From assembly GCA_030665485.1 (NCBI GenBank), contig DAOUZV010000092.1:1-5091 (forward strand): DNA of 5,091 nucleotides, in the 5' to 3' direction. The stretch is from Chloroflexota bacterium (GTDB lineage Bacteria; Chloroflexota; Dehalococcoidia; JABGRK01). The notes below the pieces were generated by a model, which was given only the letters and a program-made list of their open reading frames with translations, made no database searches and had not been told where the DNA came from. Made by a program: the position numbers and the translations under genes. Position 1 is the first letter of the stretch; each line of letters begins with the position of its first letter. Below, piece after piece: positions 1 through 5,091 of this stretch.

Positions 1-827
1 CCGCTGTCTGCCATTGCCAGCTGTCCTGATACCAGCACATAGCCGATATCTGCAAATTCCAACCCCTTTTTTGCGTTCTGCTCAACCATAATGATGGTCT
101 TACCTTCTTTGTGCTGAAGGTCGTCCAGGATCTCAAACACCATACCTATGAAGCGGGGCTCGAGCCCAATGGAAGGCTCGTCCACTAACAGAACTTCCGG
201 CTCCATTATAAGGGCACGGGATATCTCCAGGAGCCGCCTTTCGCCGCCCGAAAGCACACCAGCCTGTTGGTTTCGGCGTTCGGCCAGCCGGGGGTACTTA
301 TCGAGCACCTTTTCCGCAGCCTCGCGAGCCTGACCCGGCTTGTCCATGAGAAATCCGCCCATGATCATATTTTCTTCAACCGTCATATCGGGAAATATCG
401 AGGCATCTTGAAGGATATAAGCAATGCCGGCCTTCTTTAGCTTTTCGTTAGGACTCAGCCGGGTCACGTCGTTCCCACGAACCTTGATGGTACCACCTGT
501 AATCGTAGTGAATCCATAAATGGAATGTAGTATGGTTGACTTGCCGGCACCATTGGGACCTATGAGGCAAAGAGACTGGCCGGCTCCAACCAGTAAATCG
601 AATTGGTGCAAAACAACCATCTTGCCATAGCCGGCTTTTAATCCTTCAATGGCAAGCAGCGGTTCTTTATCTACCAATTCACTCAATTGCTCTCGGCTTG
701 GACCCTCTGCAGTCAGCTTCGCAGCCTGGCGCTCTACCTCATCAACAGAGAGCACCGTATCTACATGGCCGAGGCCGTAACTTGTAAAACCGCTTTTTCC
801 GCCTTGCTGTTCTTTGTTTCGGTTCAT
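1..827 (-). CDS. livF: LivF-type branched-chain amino acid ABC transporter ATPase, partial (3' end outside window), N-terminally extended
   Basis: One of the two cytoplasmic ATPases that power a HAAT-family importer. The frame is open from ATG at 827 to the window edge, giving 275 complete codons, so the C-terminus is missing. ABC motifs appear in order: Walker A GPNGAGKST (residues 90-98), Q-loop Gln140, signature LSGGE (192-196), Walker B LLVDEP (213-218), and VEQN (248-251) at the H-loop. Gln in place of the switch His is, as I recall, normal for LivF. The usual LivF start (LLxIEGLKAGYG) falls at about residue 57, so some 56 hydrophilic residues precede the ATPase domain. The 827 start is preferred because it overlaps the livG stop (TGATG) and has GGAG 7 nt upstream. 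In-frame GTG (residue 25) and TTG (residues 48 and 51) have weaker context. Family assignment is firm; the substrate and the role of the extension are unknown. Confidence 0.93.
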   Translation of the reverse strand, partial: MNRNKEQQGGKSGFTSYGLGHVDTVLSVDEVERQAAKLTAEGPSREQLSELVDKEPLLAIEGLKAGYGKMVVLHQFDLLVGAGQSLCLIGPNGAGKSTILHSIYGFTTITGGTIKVRGNDVTRLSPNEKLKKAGIAYILQDASIFPDMTVEENMIMGGFLMDKPGQAREAAEKVLDKYPRLAERRNQQAGVLSGGERRLLEISRALIMEPEVLLVDEPSIGLEPRFIGMVFEILDDLQHKEGKTIIMVEQNAKKGLEFADIGYVLVSGQLAMADS

Positions 828-1573
828 CACTTCGCTCCGAGATAAGCGTCGATCACCTGCTGATCATTTTGGATCTGATCGGGCGGACCACTGGTCAGGA
901 GTTCGCCATGGGCCAGACAATAAATGTGCTCGGCCAGGTTCATGATTGCACGCATATTGTGCTCGATAACAAAGAGCGTGATTCCTAGATCGGCATTGGT
1001 GCGCTTTAAGCGTTCGATTAAACCATTGATCAGAGTTGGATTAATGCCCGCCGTGGGTTCATCCAAAAGGAGCAGCTTTGGTTCGTTCATAAGCGCCATG
1101 GCAAATTCCAAAAGCTTTTGCTGGCCGAAAGAAAGATCTCCCGCCATGAGGTGCCGTTTCATATAAAGTCCTACAAACTCCAGCAAACTCTCGGCCTTAT
1201 CCGTGACCTCAGGCGGATATTTGGAAAACATAGCACGAAAACCCCCGCTGGTGTGAGGTACGCTAATCTGCATGTTCTGAACGCAGGTCATCTTTCCATA
1301 AATGTGTGTCTGCTGGAAGGTTCTTAGTAGGCCCATACGTGCAATTTTCGGCACTCTCATACTCGAGATTTCTCTGCCTTCAAAGCGTATATAACCTTTA
1401 TCAATGGGATGGTAGCCAACAATTGAGTTAAAAAGCGTTGTTTTACCGGAGCCGTTAGGACCGATGAGGCCAATGATACTACCCTGAGGGACAGAGAGAG
1501 TGATGTTGTTATTGGCAACCACTCCGCCAAACCTCTTGCATACACTTCTAACCTCTAACTGTTGATAACTCAC
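827..1573 (-). CDS. livG: LivG-type branched-chain amino acid ABC transporter ATPase
   Basis: Complete 248-residue ATPase, close to the usual LivG length of about 255. It hydrolyses ATP at the cytoplasmic face of the LivH-LivM channel as the partner of LivF. Motifs: Walker A GPNGSGKT (residues 38-45), Q-loop Gln87 in RTFQQ, signature LSFGQ (147-151), Walker B LLLLDEP (167-173), and H-loop His205 in VIEHNM. The C-terminus (INDxQVIDAYLG-like) is also LivG-like. The start is GTG, not ATG: it overlaps the livM stop as GTGA, has a very strong Shine-Dalgarno 6 nt upstream, and the next in-frame ATG (residue 72) would remove Walker A. LivG keeps the switch His while LivF carries Gln, so it is the member of the pair with the full catalytic set. 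No truncation or frameshift is visible. Confidence 0.96.
   Translation of the reverse strand: MSYQQLEVRSVCKRFGGVVANNNITLSVPQGSIIGLIGPNGSGKTTLFNSIVGYHPIDKGYIRFEGREISSMRVPKIARMGLLRTFQQTHIYGKMTCVQNMQISVPHTSGGFRAMFSKYPPEVTDKAESLLEFVGLYMKRHLMAGDLSFGQQKLLEFAMALMNEPKLLLLDEPTAGINPTLINGLIERLKRTNADLGITLFVIEHNMRAIMNLAEHIYCLAHGELLTSGPPDQIQNDQQVIDAYLGAK
835..838 (-). promoter_or_regulatory. Shine-Dalgarno of livF (GGAG)
   Basis: GGAG lies inside the last livG codons, 7 nt before the ATG at 827. With the TGATG stop-start junction it supports the long livF start rather than an internal start near the ATPase domain. Confidence 0.6.
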
Positions 1574-2631
1574 ACCTGACCTCCTTTAGAGGCGTTGAGT
1601 ACGCTATTTTTCTCTACACGATATCCGAAGCGCTCGGGCCATCGCTCCCGCATCCAGCCCATAATACCCAGTGGAAAGAAAACAACAATACCGATAATTA
1701 GTGCGCCCATGGCAACTCTCTGCCATCCGAATAAATAAGTCCAGAAAAGTTCTTGTGTGATGTGAAAGATTATGGCACCGATTACCGGTCCCCAAAGGGT
1801 TCCTTTGCCGCCAAGGATAGCCATTAAAATCATCCATACTCCGAAGGTAGCGCCTGCAAAGGCTACCTCTGTGGGATCGATAAATCCGATAAGGTGACCC
1901 ATACCGCCTCCGGCAATTGCAAGGAAGAAAGCTGATATGCACCAGGCCACGATTTTATACTTGGAGGTGTGGATGCCCATGGCTTCGGCCTTATCTTCGT
2001 CATCGCGGATAGCATTGATGGCAAGACCGAAGCGCCCGGAATAAAGCCATTTCAACGTTATGAATGTAACTCCGGCCAGGAGGAAGAAAATGTAATAGAA
2101 AAAGGCCCCACGTTCCCCTAATCCGTCAGGAAACACCGGAGTTACCAATCCGGAACCCGCACCGATATATTCCCAGCCGCTTGCTAGCTCGCCCGCGGCA
2201 ACAGTTAGCCCCAAAGTACAGATACCGAAATATTGTCCACGCATCCCCATCCCCAGGATTAAAGCACCGAGGATCGCAGCTATAACCACCGCAACAATGC
2301 CTCCCAAACCCATACCCGACAATAATCCTGCCAGATACTCACTGGGTTTTAGTGTCTCCACCGCACCGGCGACGTGAACGTATTCCTCGATATCGAAGTG
2401 CATATTCCGCTGAATAATGGCTGTCACGTACATGCCGATGCCGAAAAACACAACGTTGCCAAAAGAGGTGTAGCCCATCTGTCCGCCAACAAGATCCCAA
2501 GTAAGTGCAAATACTACCATCACCCATAGAAAAGCAAGCTGGGTTTGGTAGGCCGACAATGCCCAGGGTGCAATCAGAGAAGCAATAAGGATGCTACCGT
2601 AAAATGCATATTTACGTCCGGTAGTATTCAT
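1570..2631 (-). CDS. livM: LivM-type branched-chain amino acid ABC transporter permease
   Basis: Complete 353-residue inner-membrane permease of the BPD_transp_2 type, which pairs with LivH to form the translocation path. Hydrophobic segments appear at roughly residues 9-27, 31-49, 57-74, 108-130, 133-150, 177-196, 225-250, 262-290 and 305-326. The cytoplasmic coupling loop that contacts the ATPases is recognisable at 199-234 (GRFGLAINAIRDDEDKAEAMGI and following). The family N-terminal motif, usually G(Y)xGQxSLGHAxFFGIGAY, reads GGQMGYTSFGNVVFFGIGMY (49-68). A polar stretch at about 75-101 (IEEYVHVAGAVETLKPSEY) between the third and fourth hydrophobic segments looks longer than in typical LivM. 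The ATG overlaps the livH stop as ATGA. Its Shine-Dalgarno is weak (AGG, 8 nt upstream), so reinitiation after livH is likely. Confidence 0.95.
   Translation of the reverse strand: MNTTGRKYAFYGSILIASLIAPWALSAYQTQLAFLWVMVVFALTWDLVGGQMGYTSFGNVVFFGIGMYVTAIIQRNMHFDIEEYVHVAGAVETLKPSEYLAGLLSGMGLGGIVAVVIAAILGALILGMGMRGQYFGICTLGLTVAAGELASGWEYIGAGSGLVTPVFPDGLGERGAFFYYIFFLLAGVTFITLKWLYSGRFGLAINAIRDDEDKAEAMGIHTSKYKIVAWCISAFFLAIAGGGMGHLIGFIDPTEVAFAGATFGVWMILMAILGGKGTLWGPVIGAIIFHITQELFWTYLFGWQRVAMGALIIGIVVFFPLGIMGWMRERWPERFGYRVEKNSVLNASKGGQV
1580..1587 (-). promoter_or_regulatory. Strong Shine-Dalgarno of livG (AAAGGAGG)
   Basis: AAAGGAGG sits within the 3' end of livM, 6 nt before the GTG at 1573. It fixes the non-ATG start and suggests independent, efficient loading of ribosomes on livG in addition to coupling with livM. 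Confidence 0.8.
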
Positions 2632-3527
2632 TTGAGATACCTGCGCTTAAGACTCAGCTTGAAGTTACGCCAGACCAGTATAACTACAAGCAGCGAGAAG
2701 ACAAATGCCGCTTGAAACTCGGTACCAAGGATAAATCCGGCGATGTTCTCTGCAGCGCCAAGACCCAAGCCTGCCAGGATCACTCCGGACACGTTGCCTA
2801 TCCCTGCAACGATAACGATCATGAAAGAACGAATTGTATAAGCGAGTCCTGCGAACGCCTGAATGACCCAGGTCATCACCACCAAAGCTCCCGCCGCGCC
2901 GCAAATGGCAGCGTTCAGAGCGAAAGTGGAGGCATAGACCTTGTTTGTATCGACACCCAGAATGCGTGCAGCCCTTGCATCTTGGGCAGTGGCGCGGATA
3001 GCCTGCCCTAGCCGAGCCTTTTTCATAAATAACGTAAGGCAGGCACCAACCACGATGGCAATAAAAAAGCCAACGACCTTAATCTGCAACACCGTTACAT
3101 TACCATCAAAAAAGAACCAGGTGTCTAGTTTGGACTCAACGATCTGGACATCGGCACCGAACAACTGGTTCATAAGCTGTTGCATAAGGATGGCAATACC
3201 AAAAGTAGCAAGGATTGAAATGAATAGATCCTTTTCTACAATGCGAACAATAATGAGGTGGTATAGAATCCAGCCGACAATATACAGCGCTACCACAGCC
3301 AGTGGTACACATAGGAAGAGATTCAAACCCGCTTTGTGAAGGGTATAGACAATGAACCCACCCAGGATTACGAACTCTCCTTGCGCGAAGTTTATTATCT
3401 TCATAACACCCCATACAAGCGCCATTCCATATGCCGCCAGGGCAAAAATAGCACCGATAAGGATGCCATCGATAATAAGTTGGAGTGAGAAAATCGGTGC
3501 GGAAAAAAGAATCTGAAGACCATCCAT
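2628..3527 (-). CDS. livH: LivH-type branched-chain amino acid ABC transporter permease
   Basis: Complete 299-residue inner-membrane permease, the usual LivH length, forming the channel with LivM. The N-terminal family signature is seen at residues 17-58: LIIDGILIGAIFALAAYGMAL, then INFAQGEFVILGGF, which corresponds to the common NFAHGxFxMLGAY. The cytoplasmic coupling loop is ARLGQAIRATAQDARAARILGV (171-192). Hydrophobic segments lie at about 13-37, 45-64, 68-95, 103-123, 146-168, 196-222, 232-262 and 272-287, with a basic tail (KLSLKRRYLK). The ATG at 3527 is the only plausible start: no other start codon lies in frame nearby and the signature begins soon after. It has no clear Shine-Dalgarno, only the T-rich run after a stem-loop, so translation initiation may be limiting here. 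Confidence 0.96.
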   Translation of the reverse strand: MDGLQILFSAPIFSLQLIIDGILIGAIFALAAYGMALVWGVMKIINFAQGEFVILGGFIVYTLHKAGLNLFLCVPLAVVALYIVGWILYHLIIVRIVEKDLFISILATFGIAILMQQLMNQLFGADVQIVESKLDTWFFFDGNVTVLQIKVVGFFIAIVVGACLTLFMKKARLGQAIRATAQDARAARILGVDTNKVYASTFALNAAICGAAGALVVMTWVIQAFAGLAYTIRSFMIVIVAGIGNVSGVILAGLGLGAAENIAGFILGTEFQAAFVFSLLVVILVWRNFKLSLKRRYLK

Positions 3528-3540
3528 AATAAAAACTAAT

Positions 3541-3573
3541 CGCCCGTCTCCGCTTTCAAAGCAGGGACGGGCG
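3541..3573 (-). terminator. livK-livH intercistronic stem-loop, probable partial terminator or mRNA-stabilising hairpin
   Basis: On the minus strand CGCCCGTC pairs perfectly with GACGGGCG (8 bp). After one C-A mismatch the helix continues with C-G, a U-G wobble and GCTT/AAGC, closing on a small loop. It begins 14 nt after the livK stop and is followed by ATTAGTTTTTATT, an interrupted T-run that ends at the livH ATG. This resembles a weak Rho-independent terminator. Hairpins between a binding-protein gene and its permease genes are a known way to give more binding protein than membrane parts. Whether it acts by attenuation, by blocking 3' decay of livK mRNA, or both is inference. Confidence 0.7.
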
Positions 3574-3587
3574 TCTCCCTTATTGAT

Positions 3588-4832
3588 TTATCGATCGCGC
3601 CACTTGGGTTTCGGATAGATTACCTCGCCAGCGGCAAATCTGCTGGGAGCCACCGGTATCAACTTGCCTTTCTGGATCTGGCGCAGCACCATGGGTTTTG
3701 CAATGTTCTTGCCCGTATCGTCGAAGTCGACCCAACCATAGAAGGTCAGAAGGTTGGTTGCGGCCAAAGCATCGCGTACTTTCTCAGTATCAAATGATCT
3801 GGCCCTTTCCAGGGCGTCGACGTAAACAAGCACGGCTGCGGTCGACTCCGCTGCCTGGTAAGGCGGCATATAGCCATAAGTTTCTTTGAACAATTCGGCG
3901 TAGTCACCGGCAAAACCGAACCACTTATCCCTGTATGTCATGGTCTCCGCCCATTGTGTGGCACAAAGTGTGTAGTTGGCATCACCACCAAATTTGCCTA
4001 TCACGTCGGCTGCCTCGCAATGTGTGATAGCCAGCATGGGAACGTCCACCTTCATCTGTGAAGTCTGGCGGATAACAAGTGCCGCACCCTTGGAGTGCCC
4101 GGAAACGATGAGAGCATCGGGCCGTAGCGCTTTGACCTTGGTCAGAGTCGCCGTCATATCGGTCAGTTCTTTCGGCAGCTTGTCGTCAATGATTACTTTC
4201 ATGCCCCACCGCCTGGCATCATCGAGAACACCGGCGCGGATGTCCATGGAAAAGGGGTCGTTTTCAACAGCGATGGCAATTTTCGCAGAACTCGGATCTT
4301 TACCGGCCTCCTTGAACTGCTCTGCCAGCAAGTTGATGGATTCCGCCAGATACTGCTCTGAAGTAGAGAGCACGGCAAAAAGGTACTTATAACCTTTGTT
4401 GAAAAGGCTGCGAGAAGCACCATTTCCCTCGACCATGGGAATCTTATATTTCTCGGTTATCGGTGCGATTCCTTTAGTCGGGCCGGAACCGTATGGACCG
4501 AGGATGAACTTGATTTTATCCTGTTTGATCAGCCGATCGGCCAACTGCCCGGCGCGGGCCGGTGTCGACTCATCGTCGTAGTACTTGATCTTGATCTTAT
4601 AGGTCCCACCGTCCACAAAAATACCGCCCATCTCGTTGATCCTTTTGACGGCGAGTTCATAACCATTCTTGGTGTGCTTGCCATTGGTTGAGTATTTCCC
4701 TGTGAAGGAAACCGCTGCGCCGAATATGATTGTGTCTCCCTCGACCTTGGCCTTTGCGGGAACCGTAAAGACGAAGCCCACCACAGCTACCACAAACATC
4801 ACTGCTATTAGAAATTTCAATTTTTTCGACAT
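3588..4832 (-). CDS. livK: LivK-type periplasmic substrate-binding protein of a HAAT ABC transporter
   Basis: Complete 414-residue periplasmic binding protein (Peripla_BP_6 fold, two-lobed clamp) that captures the substrate and delivers it to LivHM. The N-terminus is a type I Sec signal peptide: basic MSKKLK, a hydrophobic core at residues 7-23, and a likely cut after Ala28 in PAKA. There is no lipobox Cys, so the protein should be free in the periplasm. The mature start (TIIFGAAVSFTGKYSTNG, 34-51), the YYDDEST region (84-90) and SGPTKGIAPITEKYKIPMV (116-134) are family hallmarks. It ends in a YPKPKW tail common in this family. The ATG has an excellent Shine-Dalgarno and follows the operon promoter, so this is the first and probably most expressed gene. 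The ligand may be Leu/Ile/Val, another amino acid, an amide or a more distant compound; sequence alone cannot decide. Confidence 0.95.
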   Translation of the reverse strand: MSKKLKFLIAVMFVVAVVGFVFTVPAKAKVEGDTIIFGAAVSFTGKYSTNGKHTKNGYELAVKRINEMGGIFVDGGTYKIKIKYYDDESTPARAGQLADRLIKQDKIKFILGPYGSGPTKGIAPITEKYKIPMVEGNGASRSLFNKGYKYLFAVLSTSEQYLAESINLLAEQFKEAGKDPSSAKIAIAVENDPFSMDIRAGVLDDARRWGMKVIIDDKLPKELTDMTATLTKVKALRPDALIVSGHSKGAALVIRQTSQMKVDVPMLAITHCEAADVIGKFGGDANYTLCATQWAETMTYRDKWFGFAGDYAELFKETYGYMPPYQAAESTAAVLVYVDALERARSFDTEKVRDALAATNLLTFYGWVDFDDTGKNIAKPMVLRQIQKGKLIPVAPSRFAAGEVIYPKPKWRDR

Positions 4833-4840
4833 TGTTTTAT

Positions 4841-4847
4841 CCTCCTT
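4841..4847 (-). promoter_or_regulatory. Strong Shine-Dalgarno of livK (AAGGAGG)
   Basis: AAGGAGG lies 8 nt before the livK ATG in an A/T-rich, probably unstructured leader. Together with the lack of such a site at livH, it fits high synthesis of the binding protein relative to the permeases. Confidence 0.88.
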
Positions 4848-4892
4848 AAATTAATTTCTGTTAAAGTTAATAAAAAAACATAGAAAAATAGC

Positions 4893-4914
4893 CTGAATAA
4901 TATCTAATATTCAG
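4893..4914. promoter_or_regulatory. Palindrome over the -10 region, candidate operator
   Basis: CTGAATA (4893-4899) and TATTCAG (4908-4914) are perfect inverted copies around an 8-nt centre. Two further symmetric pairs in the centre bring the match to 9 of 11 bases per half. The 22-bp size and symmetry suit a dimeric helix-turn-helix regulator, and its position on the -10 element and start point suggests repression. No regulator gene lies in the window, so the protein is unknown. In such AT-rich DNA a chance palindrome is possible. Confidence 0.45.
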
Positions 4915-4927
4915 ATCTTGATGTCAA
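4899..4927 (-). promoter_or_regulatory. Predicted sigma70-type promoter of the liv operon
   Basis: On the minus strand a perfect -35 hexamer TTGACA (4927-4922) is followed after 17 nt by GATATT (4904-4899), which matches 4 of 6 bases of TATAAT, including the key A2 and T6. A closer -10 match, TATTAT (4902-4897), overlaps it but at a 19-nt spacing. Transcription would start near 4888-4893, giving an AT-rich leader of about 57-61 nt before livK. This is the best promoter in the intergenic region and sits where the operon promoter is expected. Confidence 0.65.
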
Positions 4928-5050
4928 TAGCAAAGTGATTAAAGATTTGGGCCGAAAAGAAAGAGCGGTTCTGCTCATAGGATTTAGCACGAATCTCTAT
5001 TTTAAATTCACGTAGTTAGTGCCTGAACGAAAGGTGCCAGATTTCCTCAC
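4928..5050. other. Intergenic stretch with no recognised gene
   Basis: No ORF with coding character and no RNA gene is seen on either strand. There is a weak short inverted repeat (GAGC at 4963-4966, GCTC at 4973-4976) followed on the minus strand by a T-rich run, and a poor promoter-like pair (TTCAGG, then TAAAAT at 5004-4999 on the minus strand). Neither is convincing. The stretch may be upstream regulatory DNA, or part of the same repeated element as the hairpin at the right edge. Confidence 0.4.
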
Positions 5051-5077
5051 AAGTCCCCCTTTCGTAAAGGGGGATTT
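5051..5077 (+). repeat. GC-rich inverted repeat (hairpin), probable dispersed intergenic repeat
   Basis: TCCCCCTTT (5054-5062) and AAAGGGGGA (5066-5074) form a perfect 9-bp stem on a CGT loop. With a G-T wobble and two A-T pairs the plus-strand stem extends to 12 bp (5051-5077). From memory, CCCCCTTT/AAAGGGGG motifs of this kind recur between genes in many bacterial genomes, notably Deltaproteobacteria; that recurrence cannot be tested within this window. It could be a MITE or REP-like unit, or a terminator for a gene beyond the right edge. Confidence 0.6.
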
Positions 5078-5087
5078 AGGGGGATTT
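5068..5087 (+). repeat. Tandem direct repeat of AGGGGGATTT (two copies)
   Basis: Two exact 10-bp copies lie head to tail (5068-5077 and 5078-5087). The first overlaps the right arm of the hairpin, so the left arm TCCCCCT could pair with either copy. It probably belongs to the same repeat element, which may run past the window end. Confidence 0.65.
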
Positions 5088-5091
5088 CAAA

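Noticed and set aside
75..86. Gln in place of the H-loop His in LivF (VEQN) as a sign of a dead ATPase
   Set aside because: VEQN at this position is, to my knowledge, the usual LivF sequence; the partner LivG keeps the His.
742..753. Internal livF starts (GTG at residue 25, TTG at residues 48 and 51) as the true start
   Set aside because: They lack the stop-start coupling and the well-placed GGAG that the 827 ATG has. An internal start cannot be fully excluded without homologue data.
1570..1573. Four-base overlaps between operon genes as possible frameshift sites
   Set aside because: ATGA and GTGA overlaps are ordinary translational coupling; each gene has its own complete family domain.
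2941..3339. 132-residue plus-strand ORF, with others such as 3976-4392, 2712-3011, 924-1166 and 148-333
   Set aside because: All lie opposite well-supported liv genes, match no family I recognise, and read as antisense shadows of conserved coding sequence.
4867..4881. Tiny upstream ORF in the livK leader (ATG TTT TTT TAT TAA)
   Set aside because: Only four codons, no Shine-Dalgarno at proper distance and no Leu/Ile/Val codons, so no case for a leader peptide attenuator.
4963..4976. Possible terminator GAGC-N6-GCTC followed by a T-rich run on the minus strand
   Set aside because: The stem is only 4 bp and the T-run is broken by C; too weak to call.
4999..5027. Second promoter upstream (TTCAGG, 17 nt, TAAAAT on the minus strand)
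   Set aside because: The -35 is poor and the -10 match is expected by chance in AT-rich DNA; the TTGACA promoter nearer livK is much better.

Overview
The window holds most of one operon, read right to left on the minus strand, for a branched-chain amino acid-type ABC importer of the HAAT (hydrophobic amino acid/amide) family. Gene order is livK (binding protein), livH and livM (permeases), livG and livF (ATPases). livF is cut by the left edge of the window, at residue 275 of a protein that would normally end soon after. I see no RNA gene, CRISPR array, transposase or second operon. The plus-strand ORFs are shadows of the liv genes.

Layout. Positions 1-827 are livF, 827-1573 livG, 1570-2631 livM, 2628-3527 livH and 3588-4832 livK. 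The last four genes are translationally coupled: H/M and M/G overlap by 4 nt (ATGA, GTGA) and G/F by 1 nt (TGATG). The only gap inside the operon is 60 nt between livK and livH. It holds a GC-rich stem-loop followed by a T-rich run, a likely partial terminator or mRNA-stabilising hairpin that would give more binding protein than membrane components. The 259 nt upstream of livK carry a sigma70-like promoter (TTGACA, 17 nt, GATATT), a near-perfect palindrome over the -10 element, an AT-rich leader with a strong Shine-Dalgarno, and at the right edge a GC-rich hairpin plus tandem 10-mer that resembles a dispersed intergenic repeat.

How it works together. LivK is exported by a type I signal peptide and binds the ligand in the periplasm. 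LivH and LivM form the channel in the inner membrane, and LivG and LivF form the cytoplasmic ATPase pair. The substrate is probably leucine/isoleucine/valine or a related amino acid or amide, but the sequence does not settle this, because HAAT systems have diverged widely in substrate.

Organism. A soluble, non-lipoprotein binding protein with a Sec signal points to a Gram-negative bacterium. The moderate GC, the LivK C-terminus (YPKPKW) and the CCCCCTTT/AAAGGGGG intergenic repeat feel most like Desulfobacterota/Deltaproteobacteria. This is an impression, not a demonstrated assignment.

I did not find a clearly new biological system. The points most worth a second look are the roughly 56-residue N-terminal extension on LivF, the palindrome over the promoter, the livK-livH hairpin next to a livH start without a Shine-Dalgarno, and the repeat at the right edge.
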